Below are positions 1 to 6,818 of a DNA stretch of 33,655 nucleotides, piece after piece (position 1 is the first letter of the stretch; every line of letters begins with the position of its first letter). The notes beneath the pieces were generated by a model. The model saw only the letters and a program-made list of their open reading frames with translations, was not told the DNA's origin and searched no databases. The translations under genes were made by a program, and so were the position numbers. Source of the stretch: an uncultured Bacilli bacterium (lineage in GTDB: Bacteria > Bacillota_I > Bacilli_A > RF39 > UBA660); NCBI GenBank assembly GCA_947623825.1, contig CANQHQ010000016.1, forward strand, positions 1-33,655, in the 5' to 3' direction.

Positions 1-91
1 AACAGTTTTAAGTTTTGAGTGTTTTCTCTTTTTTGTGCATTACTTTTCTTTTTCCAACATCTAGTTTACTACATCAATGTTATAAAATGAT

Positions 92-120
92 TTGATTTTC
101 TTCATTAGATGTGATAGAAT
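92..120 (+). promoter_or_regulatory. secG promoter
   Basis: TTGATT at 92-97 and TAGAAT at 115-120 are separated by 17 bp, and secG starts 25 bp further on. This fits a sigma-A type promoter. Read by eye, not scored. Confidence 0.6.
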
Positions 121-145
121 ATGATGTAGTTGTGGAGGGAGATTC

Positions 146-361
146 ATGCGTACATTTTTATTAATTATTGCGATATTATTAATTGCGATTGTTCTATTAC
201 AAAGTAATAAGGCAGAAAGTGGAGCCCAGATTATTTCTGGAGGAAATTCTGATTTGTTTTCCAATCGAAAAGAACGGGGATCAGAATTAGTAATTAGTCG
301 TATTACTTTTGTATTAGGAATGACGTTCTTTATTATTAGTTTTGTTATGGAGTTTATTTAG
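146..361 (+). CDS. secG: SecG, preprotein translocase subunit
   Basis: This 71-residue protein is the small accessory subunit of the SecYEG channel, which stimulates SecA-driven export across the cytoplasmic membrane. It has the SecG layout: an N-terminal membrane segment (about residues 3-19), a polar loop with a Gly-Ser-Asn rich stretch (SGGNSDLF, about 32-39), and a second membrane segment (about 50-70). Length matches the Gram-positive family. The ATG follows a GTGGAGGGAG ribosome binding site. It sits directly upstream of rnr, the secG-rnr-smpB-ssrA order common in Bacillota, but a terminator overlaps its stop codon, so it is mostly transcribed alone. Confidence 0.9.
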   Translation: MRTFLLIIAILLIAIVLLQSNKAESGAQIISGGNSDLFSNRKERGSELVISRITFVLGMTFFIISFVMEFI

Positions 362-383
362 ACTTCTGAGGAAGTCTTTTTTT
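361..383 (+). terminator. secG terminator
   Basis: GACTTC (361-366), loop TGAG and GAAGTC (371-376) form a perfect 6 bp hairpin followed by seven T (377-383). The stem begins within the secG stop codon. Confidence 0.8.
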
Positions 384-414
384 GTTGCATTGCTTTTTTT
401 TCTCGTGCTTTTTC

Positions 415-443
415 TTGTGTGATTTTTTATTTTATCTTATAAT
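415..443 (+). promoter_or_regulatory. rnr promoter
   Basis: TTGTGT at 415-420, a 17 bp spacer and a perfect TATAAT at 438-443 lie just after the secG terminator and 22 bp before the preferred rnr start. Confidence 0.55.
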
Positions 444-465
444 GAATGTAAGATAGGTGATAGTT

Positions 466-2610
466 GTGAGAGAAAGAATTTTAAAAATATTAAAATCACG
501 GAATCGAGCTTTGAGTATCGAAGATTTAAATCAAGAATTAGAGAATCAGACAGAAGAAGATTTTTTAGAATTAGAGCGAGTTTTAAATGAATTATGTGAA
601 GATTATACGATTTATCGGACCAATAAAGATCGATATTTATTGTTTGACCGGGGTCCTTTGAAAAAAGGATATTTACGTGTGAATCGTAAGGGGTATGGTT
701 TTGTAGATTTAGAAGATGAAGAAGATATTTTTATTCCTATTGATCATATGAATGGAGCTTTGCACAATGATTTTGTCGTTGCGGAAGTGACCGGAAAAAG
801 AGAAAAGGGAAAATTAGAAGGAAGGATTCTCAAGATTTTAGAGAGAAAGTTAGATACAGTAGTTGGTGAATTTTATCTTCGGGGAACAAAGGGTTATTTG
901 ATTCCAGATGAAACCAAATTGAAAATGTCTATTGAAATTGATCGAGATAAAATTCATGGGGCAGTTGACGGTCATAAAGTGTTGGTTAAGATTTTGAATT
1001 TGTCTTATGGGAATACCTATCAGGGCGAAGTAATCAAGATTTTAGGTCATAAAAATGATCCGGGAGTTGATATTTTATCTATTGTTTATAAATATAATAT
1101 TGAAGATCAGTTTCCAGACGAAGTATTGGAACAGTTGAAAGAGATTCCTGATGCCGTTCGGGAAGAGGATTGGAAAGGGAGAACCGATTTAACTGACCAA
1201 GTGATTTTTACAATTGATGGGGATGATACAAAGGATATTGACGATGCCATTTCGATTGAAAAACTAAAGAATGGCAACTATCAATTGGGTGTTCATATTG
1301 CGGACGTTAGTTACTATGTACGAGAGGGAACACCTTTGGATATGGATGCGATGGCACGAGGAACGAGTGTTTATTTGGTCGACCGTGTGATTCCGATGCT
1401 TCCTCACCAGTTATCGAATGGGATTTGTTCTTTAAATGAAGGGGTAGATCGACTTGCCATTTCTTGTGTGATGGAGATTGATTCTCACGGAAAAACGGTC
1501 GATTATCAGATTTTTCCTAGTGTGATTCGCTCTCGTAAAAAGATGACTTATAAAAATGTCAATGCGATTTTGGAGAATCATACTATTCCGCAAGGATATG
1601 AACCTTTTGTAGAAGATTTAACCAAGATGAGTGAACTTGCTTTGATTTTAAGAAAGAGTAAGTTAGAACGTGGGTATTTGGATTTTGATGTCGATGAAGC
1701 AAAAATCATTGTAGATGATCAATGTCATCCGATAGAAATTAAACGTCGGGAAAGAGGCGTAGGAGAAAATCTAATTGAAGATTTTATGATTGCCGCTAAT
1801 GAATGTGTCGCTACCCATATTTATTATATGGAACTACCTTTTATTTACCGTATTCATGAGTATCCAAAAGAGGAAAAAATTCGGGAATTTTTAAGTTATA
1901 TTGGTACTTTAGGATATCATTATAAGGGGAATTTAAAGGATATGAGTCCTAAGACGATTCAAGGGTTAATAGAATATCTGAAAGATAAAAAAGAATTTAA
2001 AATTTTGTCTAGTTTATTACTTCGAAATATGAAGAAGGCTGTTTATCGTCCAGAGAATTTAGGACATTATGGTCTTGCGAGTACTTGTTACACGCATTTT
2101 ACTTCTCCTATTCGAAGATATCCGGATACGACGGTTCATCGTTTATTACGCACGTATTTGTTTGACTGTGATATGAGTCAAGAAACCATACAGCATTGGG
2201 AACAGAAATTACCAATGGTAGCGGAAAATTCTTCGGCGAGAGAAAGAGATTCTGTCAATTGTGAACGAGAAGTAGAAGATATGAAGATGGCAGAATATAT
2301 GGAAGATCATATCGGAGAAGAGTTCTGGGGAATGATTTCCGGTATGACCAACTTTGGTATTTTTATTGAATTAGATAATTTGGTTGAGGGAATGTGTCGT
2401 TTGTCCGAGATGAAAGATTTCTTTCATTTTGATGAAGATACGATGACGGTAGTAGGAGAAAAGTCAAAGAAAAAATATTCCCTTGGAGACCGTGTTTTAA
2501 TTAAAGTAGTTGCGGCTTCAAAAGAAGAAGGATTCATTGACTTTGAAATTTTGAAGACACAAGAAGAAGTAAAGGAAGCAAAGAAAGATGAAGAAGAGGA
2601 GGTTATCTAA
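466..2610 (+). CDS. rnr: RNase R, 3'-5' exoribonuclease
   Basis: Processive RNB-family exonuclease that degrades structured RNA and, with SmpB and tmRNA, non-stop mRNA. The order is an N-terminal winged helix (about residues 1-60), OB/cold-shock domains (GYLRVNRKGYGFV near 68 and a second to about 195), the RNB core, and a C-terminal S1 domain (GMTNFGIFIELDN, about 620-690) ending in a charged tail. The active-site signature GDDTKDIDDAIS places metal-binding aspartates near 257, 259 and 260. GTG at 466 is preferred because AGGTGA (455-460) lies 5 nt before it; the GTG at 457 lies inside that ribosome binding site. At 714 residues the length is normal. smpB and ssrA lie downstream, which matches the functional partnership. 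Confidence 0.95.
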   Translation: MRERILKILKSRNRALSIEDLNQELENQTEEDFLELERVLNELCEDYTIYRTNKDRYLLFDRGPLKKGYLRVNRKGYGFVDLEDEEDIFIPIDHMNGALHNDFVVAEVTGKREKGKLEGRILKILERKLDTVVGEFYLRGTKGYLIPDETKLKMSIEIDRDKIHGAVDGHKVLVKILNLSYGNTYQGEVIKILGHKNDPGVDILSIVYKYNIEDQFPDEVLEQLKEIPDAVREEDWKGRTDLTDQVIFTIDGDDTKDIDDAISIEKLKNGNYQLGVHIADVSYYVREGTPLDMDAMARGTSVYLVDRVIPMLPHQLSNGICSLNEGVDRLAISCVMEIDSHGKTVDYQIFPSVIRSRKKMTYKNVNAILENHTIPQGYEPFVEDLTKMSELALILRKSKLERGYLDFDVDEAKIIVDDQCHPIEIKRRERGVGENLIEDFMIAANECVATHIYYMELPFIYRIHEYPKEEKIREFLSYIGTLGYHYKGNLKDMSPKTIQGLIEYLKDKKEFKILSSLLLRNMKKAVYRPENLGHYGLASTCYTHFTSPIRRYPDTTVHRLLRTYLFDCDMSQETIQHWEQKLPMVAENSSARERDSVNCEREVEDMKMAEYMEDHIGEEFWGMISGMTNFGIFIELDNLVEGMCRLSEMKDFFHFDEDTMTVVGEKSKKKYSLGDRVLIKVVAASKEEGFIDFEILKTQEEVKEAKKDEEEEVI

Positions 2611-3799
2611 AAGAACGAAAATTCGAAAATATCGGGTTCTTTTGGGTGTTTTTCTCTTCTTCTTTTTTCTTTTTCAACTCTTTTTGTTTATTCGGTTTCT
2701 GATTCAACCATCTCCACTTTTTTTCTATCGAAAAAATGATTCTGTTTCCCATAAAAATGAAGTTAACGAGGAAAAATTGGACGTTCCTGTGTATCCGAAA
2801 GTGTCTAAAGTTTCTCTTGTCATGGTGGGAGATGCGTTGATTCATAGTTCGGTGTATGAAGATGCGAGGGTCGATGGCGGTTTTGATTTTACAAAAATGT
2901 TGGCTCCGATGAAACCGATTATCTCTAGTTATGATTTGGCTTTCTACAATCAGGAAACGATTTTAGGAGGAGAGGAGTTAGGACTTTCCAGTTATCCTAC
3001 GTTTAGTTCTCCCTATGAAGTAGGGGATGCGTTTCTTGATGCGGGATTTAATCTTGTTTCCTTAGCGAATAACCATACTCTCGATCGAGGAGAAAATGCT
3101 ATTCTCCATTCGAATGCTTATTGGAAAGAAAAACCTGTTCTCACTTCTGGTAGTGCCCTTTCTTGGGAAGAACGATTGGAAGGAAAAGTTTTTGAAAAAA
3201 ATGGCATTACTTATGGACTTTTGGCATATACAGATACGACAAATGGAATTCCGGTTCCTTCTTCCAAAGAGTTTTATGTCAATGTTTACAATGAGGAACA
3301 AGTGAAGAAAGATGTAGAGGCACTACGTAGTCAAGTGGACGTTCTTTTGGTATCGATGCATTTTGGAGAAGAATATTCTTTTGATGTGAACGAACGACAA
3401 CGGAGTATCGCTACCTATCTTTCTAGTTTAGGGGTAGATATTGTGATTGGTCATCATCCCCATGTCGTGGAGCCAGTTGAAATGATTGGTTCAACTTTGG
3501 TTCTTTATTCGTTAGGTAATTTTCTTTCAGGACAACGAGGAGTCGAACGTCTTACGGGGTTAATCTATTCTGTCGATATTGTGAAAACAGAAACGGAAAC
3601 AGGATCGACAATTTCTATCGAAAACCATCGTGCTTCTCTCGTTTACACGTATTCAGATATGACGACTTCTGTTCGGAAAGATTTTCAGGTAATTCCTTAT
3701 CAACAATTGAATGAAACTCTTTTACCAAATTACGAAATGTATTATAATCAATACAAGGGAATTGTGGATACAGGACAATTAGACATAGAATGGTGGTGA
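2588..3799 (+). CDS. CapA-like metallophosphatase-fold protein
   Basis: Predicted membrane-anchored protein of the CapA/PgsA family (PGA_cap domain, calcineurin-like phosphoesterase fold). A basic N-terminus and one membrane segment (about residues 17-38, very Phe/Leu rich) put the domain outside the cell. Family motifs are visible: VMVGDALIH near 80, NQETILGG, SLANNHTLDRG, SMHFGEEY and GHHPHVVEP. CapA proteins take part in poly-gamma-glutamate synthesis, but no capB, capC or other capsule gene is nearby, so the substrate is unknown; many stand-alone CapA homologs have undefined roles. The start overlaps rnr by 23 nt and smpB follows after 4 nt, so it is co-transcribed inside the trans-translation operon, an unusual neighbour. 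Confidence 0.8.
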   Translation: MKKRRLSKRTKIRKYRVLLGVFLFFFFLFQLFLFIRFLIQPSPLFFYRKNDSVSHKNEVNEEKLDVPVYPKVSKVSLVMVGDALIHSSVYEDARVDGGFDFTKMLAPMKPIISSYDLAFYNQETILGGEELGLSSYPTFSSPYEVGDAFLDAGFNLVSLANNHTLDRGENAILHSNAYWKEKPVLTSGSALSWEERLEGKVFEKNGITYGLLAYTDTTNGIPVPSSKEFYVNVYNEEQVKKDVEALRSQVDVLLVSMHFGEEYSFDVNERQRSIATYLSSLGVDIVIGHHPHVVEPVEMIGSTLVLYSLGNFLSGQRGVERLTGLIYSVDIVKTETETGSTISIENHRASLVYTYSDMTTSVRKDFQVIPYQQLNETLLPNYEMYYNQYKGIVDTGQLDIEWW

Positions 3800-3803
3800 T
3801 TTT

Positions 3804-4244
3804 ATGGAAATTTTAAATCGTGTAGCGAAACATAATTATTTTATTGAAGATGAATATGAGTGCGGAATCGTTCTAACAGGAACAGAAATTAAATCCATTC
3901 GTGAAGGAAAGGCAACTATTCGAGATAGTTATGCGATTATAAGAAATCGAGAATGTTTTCTTTTAAATATGTTTATTGATCACTATCGAGAAGGAAATAT
4001 TTTTAATCATTCGGAAACAAGAACAAGAAAACTTTTGTTACATAAGAGTGAAATTGTGAAATTAAATAATAAAATTCGCTTAGAAGGATATACATTAATT
4101 CCTTTAAAAATTTATTTTGTAAAAGGTCGAGCCAAAGTTCTTTTGGGTCTTTGTAAAGGAAAAAAGAATTATGATAAAAGAGACGCTATCAAGGAAAGAG
4201 ATCGAAAGATTCAGTTGGAACGTTCTTTTAAAGAAAGGTACTAA
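3804..4244 (+). CDS. smpB: SmpB, tmRNA-binding protein
   Basis: A 146-residue RNA-binding protein that carries tmRNA into stalled ribosomes and acts as codon-anticodon mimic in trans-translation. Family blocks are intact: NRVAKHNYFIEDEYECGIVL at the start, GTEIKSIREGKATIRDSYA, a central IFNHSETRTRKLLLH segment, YFVKGRAKVLLGLCKGKK, and the basic tail KKNYDKRDAIKERD that inserts into the mRNA channel. Length is typical. It lies four bases after the CapA-like gene and ends just before a terminator; its RNA partner ssrA starts 130 bp downstream from its own promoter. Confidence 0.96.
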   Translation: MEILNRVAKHNYFIEDEYECGIVLTGTEIKSIREGKATIRDSYAIIRNRECFLLNMFIDHYREGNIFNHSETRTRKLLLHKSEIVKLNNKIRLEGYTLIPLKIYFVKGRAKVLLGLCKGKKNYDKRDAIKERDRKIQLERSFKERY

Positions 4245-4266
4245 AATCCTTCTTGTTGCATATAAT

Positions 4267-4306
4267 AAAATAGATCTGCATCATAGTAGACAGATTTATT
4301 TTTTAT
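4267..4306 (+). terminator. terminator after smpB
   Basis: AATAGATCTG (4269-4278) pairs with CAGATTTATT (4291-4300) with one G-T wobble, across a 12 nt loop, and a T-rich tail follows. It probably ends the rnr-capA-like-smpB transcript. Confidence 0.55.
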
Positions 4307-4331
4307 TTATCCTATTTTTTTTGAAAATCTC

Positions 4332-4360
4332 TTGCTTTTTTTGAAAAATCCTTCTATAAT
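4332..4360 (+). promoter_or_regulatory. ssrA promoter
   Basis: TTGCTT (4332-4337), 17 bp spacer, TATAAT (4355-4360). The -10 ends 13 bp before the mature tmRNA 5' end, which leaves a short leader for RNase P removal. Confidence 0.7.
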
Positions 4361-4373
4361 CATAGATACACAT

Positions 4374-4727
4374 GGGGATGTCTTGGTTTCGACGGGATAG
4401 ATTACCCTTGAACTGCAAGTAGACGGCGGTCTTAAAACGTAACAGTTTCAATAACTGGAAATAATTATCAAATGGCTTACGCCGCTTAGTAAAAGCATTT
4501 GCGTAGCGCTTCTTTAAAAATTTTTACCTGTGGATTTTTTTAGAGGCTCGATTGGAACAGGTTATATCTTTCGGACTCCTATAGGAAAGAAGAAATTTAA
4601 TAGGATAGTTATTCCTTTGGTTTGTCAGTTTGCTTTTGGAATAACGAAATGAATAAATTGACTAAACTTGTAGATGTTCTTGGAAGATTTATTTCGGACA
4701 CGAGTTCAATTCTCGTCATCTCCACCA
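4374..4727 (+). ncRNA. ssrA: tmRNA (10Sa RNA)
   Basis: About 354 nt. The 5' end GGGGATG and the 3' CATCTCC form the seven-pair acceptor stem, including a G-U wobble at the third pair, the alanine identity element. The conserved TGGTTTCGACGGG follows the 5' end. The T-arm reads GAGTTCAATTCTC, and the 3' ACCA is encoded. Aligning the ATAACTGG block with the Bacillus tmRNA sets the resume codon at GGA (4457-4459); the tag reads GNNYQMAYAA and stops at tandem TAG TAA (4487-4492). Its role is to rescue stalled ribosomes and tag the nascent peptide for proteolysis. The resume codon is inferred by analogy. Confidence 0.93.
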
Positions 4728-4741
4728 TTGTTGTTTTTTAT

Positions 4742-4768
4742 CCCTACTTGATAGGGTTTTTATTTTTT
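4742..4768 (+). terminator. ssrA terminator
   Basis: CCCTA (4742-4746), loop CTTGA and TAGGG (4752-4756), followed by TTTTTATTTTTTT, 14 bp after the tmRNA 3' end. Confidence 0.65.
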
Positions 4769-4862
4769 TAGGTACTATTTAGGTACTTTTTTTTATCAAT
4801 TATCTAATCAACTTATAATTGTTATTTCTGTTGGATTGAACATAAAGGGGATTCTTTAGGCA

Positions 4863-4884
4863 ATTTTGATATAGTTGTCAAAAT
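4863..4884. repeat. inverted repeat site A
   Basis: ATTTTGA-N8-TCAAAAT, a perfect 7 bp inverted repeat with spacer TATAGTTG. Its core differs from site B (5628-5647) at one of 16 positions. The stretch 4728-5000 otherwise holds the ssrA terminator, a direct repeat AGGTACT (4770-4776 and 4781-4787) and the antitoxin promoter. Confidence 0.6.
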
Positions 4885-4953
4885 ATCTATGTTTTAAATA
4901 TTTTTGTTTAAAAAACATGGAACCTGAATTTTTACATATAATAATAGTAATTC

Positions 4954-4982
4954 TTGACGTACGCAAAAAAGTACGTTATAAT
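4954..4982 (+). promoter_or_regulatory. toxin-antitoxin promoter with operator
   Basis: TTGACG (4954-4959), 17 bp, TATAAT (4977-4982). Between and across these lies ACGTAC (4957-4962), N8, GTACGT (4971-4976), a perfect inverted repeat. The two GTAC cores are 12 bp apart centre to centre. Phd/YefM antitoxins bind paired palindromes with a TGTACA-like core, so this is a good candidate for the autorepression operator; binding here would block RNA polymerase. Confidence 0.7.
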
Positions 4983-5000
4983 GAAAATGAGGTGAAGACA

Positions 5001-5258
5001 ATGAGTACGATAAATATAACAAATGCAAGAGCCAATTTATTTCAACTGGTATCAGATGTAAATGTTGGATTTAATCCAATTACAATTGTTAATAATAAAG
5101 GAAAAAATGCTGTTTTAATATCAGAAGACGAATGGAAAAATATTGAGGAAACTTTATTTTTATCAAGTATACCTGGTTATGTGGAAAATATAAATGATAT
5201 AAAAAACAACGAAAATTGGGATCATGCTAAGGAATATAAAAAAGATGAAGAATGGTAA
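5001..5258 (+). CDS. Phd/YefM-family antitoxin
   Basis: An 85-residue antitoxin that would bind and neutralise the downstream RNase and repress its own promoter. The N-terminal fold matches YefM/Axe: TINITNARANLFQLVSDV, then ITIVNNKGKNAVLISEDEWKNIEETLFL. The C-terminal part is polar and acidic, as expected for the toxin-wrapping tail. ATG 5001 was chosen because GAGGTGA lies 5 nt before it; longer reading from the TTG at 4875 would run through the promoter. It overlaps the toxin start by 14 nt, so the two are translationally coupled. Confidence 0.88.
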   Translation: MSTINITNARANLFQLVSDVNVGFNPITIVNNKGKNAVLISEDEWKNIEETLFLSSIPGYVENINDIKNNENWDHAKEYKKDEEW

Positions 5259-5526
5259 TTCTTATACAATTAAATTTTCTAAACAGGCAGAAAAAGATAA
5301 ATTAAAACTTAAAAATGCTAATTTAGATAAAAATTGTAAAAATATATTAAACTTAATGCTTGACGATCCATTTTGTTATCCACCTACTTATGAAAAGTTA
5401 ACAGGAGAATTGTCTGGGTTATATTCCAGAAGAATTAATAGACAACATAGAATTGTATATGAGGTTGATGAAAATAAAAAAGAAATTCATATTTTAAGAA
5501 TGTGGACTCATTATGAAAAATTATAA
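5245..5526 (+). CDS. YoeB/Txe-family mRNA interferase toxin
   Basis: A 93-residue RelE-superfamily toxin that cleaves mRNA in the ribosomal A site. The YoeB pattern is clear: YEKLTGELSGLYSRRINRQH, then HRIVYEV and the terminal MWTHYEKL. Aligned by eye with E. coli YoeB (Glu46, Arg65, His83), the catalytic residues correspond to Glu50, Arg69 and His89, so the toxin looks active. ATG 5245 inside the antitoxin gene is preferred to the TTG at 5224. All five arginines are AGA codons, unlike the CGN-rich chromosomal genes nearby, which suggests acquisition by transfer. Confidence 0.88.
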   Translation: MKNGNSYTIKFSKQAEKDKLKLKNANLDKNCKNILNLMLDDPFCYPPTYEKLTGELSGLYSRRINRQHRIVYEVDENKKEIHILRMWTHYEKL

Positions 5527-5556
5527 CTATCATCATATTGGAAATAACTATGATAG
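5527..5556. repeat. inverted repeat after toxin gene
   Basis: CTATCAT (5527-5533) and ATGATAG (5550-5556) form a perfect 7 bp inverted repeat directly after the toxin stop codon. There is no T-tract, so it could be a 3' stabilising hairpin or a protein site rather than a terminator. Confidence 0.35.
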
Positions 5557-5627
5557 CACCATAAGGATACCAAATATAGTTCGAGTTTTAAAATGTTCAA
5601 ATTTATGTTAAAATGTTTATAGAGTGT

Positions 5628-5647
5628 AATTGATATATTTGTCAATT
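5628..5647. repeat. inverted repeat site B
   Basis: AATTGA-N8-TCAATT with spacer TATATTTG; 15 of 16 core bases match site A. Confidence 0.6.
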
Positions 5648-5662
5648 TAGAAAACATGCTTA

Positions 5663-5683
5663 CATATTGATTTTGTCAATATG
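5663..5683. repeat. inverted repeat site C
   Basis: CATATTGA-TTTTG-TCAATATG, a perfect 8 bp inverted repeat, 15 bp after site B and 41 bp before the next start codon. It shares TTGAT and TTTGTCAAT with site B but the spacer is three bases shorter. B and C could be operators for the gene at 5725. Confidence 0.6.
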
Positions 5684-5724
5684 CGCGTCATTCATTTAGT
5701 GTAAGTTGAAAGGAGTATTCATTT

Positions 5725-6630
5725 ATGGATAAGAATACAATAAGAAATGATTTTGCTTTCAGAAGTAAATGTGTAGCTTATGGATTGAACTGGAGTGAAT
5801 TTCGTATATATAAAGATATTATTATATTAAATTCTCCGAAAAAAGATATTTTTGTTTTATTCGATGATAATTATAATACAATTGGTATTCATAAATTTGA
5901 ATATGGTAATCAAATGAAAAGCATTGAAGAATATGCAGTAAAATATCGAGATTTATATAACTATGTTGATTATCATAGTGAGTTGACTTTAACTTATCCC
6001 TTCCAAAACTTTAGTTTAAAGCAAATAGTAGATTTAGCTAACAGAGTTCATTTTTATAAAGATCATGTAATTGTCAATGGTAAATATGTACTTGATCATG
6101 ATAATACCTATATATCTTTATTAGCGTATATAAGATTTTTAGGAGTGCAAATCGAACAATATTTTTTAAATGCGTATCAAATGAAAATGTTGGGTTTCGA
6201 GTTTCCAGAAGTTCATTCTTATTTGAAAAGCATAATGGTAAATATTGATGAATGCATTGATATGTATATAGATAAGAAAACGAGACCATTTCCAATTGAT
6301 ATTATTAGATATCTTGGACAAGATAAAGATAATGAAGAAAAATGGAATACGGAATTACATAAAATTATTAAATTATTACTTAATGAAAAGGGGTTCAACT
6401 TAGTAGGTGGTTTTGAACAATACAAAGATATTGAAACTATTAACAAAGGTGAAGTGAATTTAGACGATTTATCGTTAAATTTATTAAAAATACTTGAGGT
6501 TCCTAAGGATAGAATTGGGGAAAATGAGCTAGTTTTTAATATGGAAATGATTCATTTACAATCTTGGCTTGAACAAGATTTATGTGAAACAAAAAAATTA
6601 AAATTAACTAATCCCATAGTACATAATTAA
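5725..6630 (+). CDS. hypothetical protein, 301 aa
   Basis: I do not recognise this protein. It is soluble (no signal peptide or membrane segment), mixed alpha/beta at the start and strongly helical from about residue 90. The first 80 residues hold alternating hydrophobic strands (IIILNSPKKDIFVLFDDNY) and the rest is rich in Tyr, Ile and Asn. ATG follows a good AAAGGAG site. Seven of nine arginines are AGA, and Ile ATA codons are frequent, as in the toxin gene and unlike chromosomal genes downstream, so it probably belongs to the same acquired segment. Sites B and C sit just upstream and may control it. It lies between a toxin-antitoxin module and a terminator; a defence or element-maintenance role is possible but unsupported. 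Confidence 0.6.
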   Translation: MDKNTIRNDFAFRSKCVAYGLNWSEFRIYKDIIILNSPKKDIFVLFDDNYNTIGIHKFEYGNQMKSIEEYAVKYRDLYNYVDYHSELTLTYPFQNFSLKQIVDLANRVHFYKDHVIVNGKYVLDHDNTYISLLAYIRFLGVQIEQYFLNAYQMKMLGFEFPEVHSYLKSIMVNIDECIDMYIDKKTRPFPIDIIRYLGQDKDNEEKWNTELHKIIKLLLNEKGFNLVGGFEQYKDIETINKGEVNLDDLSLNLLKILEVPKDRIGENELVFNMEMIHLQSWLEQDLCETKKLKLTNPIVHN

Positions 6631-6713
6631 ATAAAATCATATTTCAACCTAGAAAGTTGTCGTACTTCTTCCTTCAGGCACCTTTGGAAAATATGTTCGG
6701 ACTTTCATATCGA

Positions 6714-6737
6714 GAACTTTCAACAAGTTCTTTTTTT
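6714..6737 (+). terminator. terminator before the HipA-like gene
   Basis: GAACTT (6714-6719), loop TCAAC, AAGTTC (6725-6730), then seven T. It closes the accessory segment. GAAAGTT at 6652-6658 could alternatively pair with AACTTTC at 6715-6721, which overlaps the 5' arm. Confidence 0.75.
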
Positions 6738-6769
6738 CTTCTTCTTTTTCTTTGTTGATATTTCCTTGG

Positions 6770-6798
6770 TTTTCATCCTAAAGAATCCGTGTTATAAT
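6770..6798 (+). promoter_or_regulatory. promoter of the HipA-like gene
   Basis: A perfect TATAAT at 6793-6798 lies 20 bp before the start codon; a weak -35 (TTTTCA, 6770-6775) is 17 bp upstream. Confidence 0.5.
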
Positions 6799-6818
6799 AT
6801 GGGAAAGAGGGGATAGGT

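Noticed and set aside
4770..4787. Direct repeat AGGTACT twice after ssrA, as a possible integration target duplication
   Set aside because: Only 7 bp with 4 bp spacing and no second copy at the far side of the accessory segment.
4875..5000. Extended antitoxin frame from a TTG at 4875
   Set aside because: It would translate through the promoter and operator and has no ribosome binding site; ATG 5001 has both.
6687..6708. Partial similarity to the tmRNA 3' region (TTGGAAAATATGTTCGGAC against TTGGAAGATTTATTTCGGAC), a possible att remnant closing the accessory segment
   Set aside because: The match is short, gapped and does not include the acceptor strand or CCA; too weak to call a duplicated attachment site.
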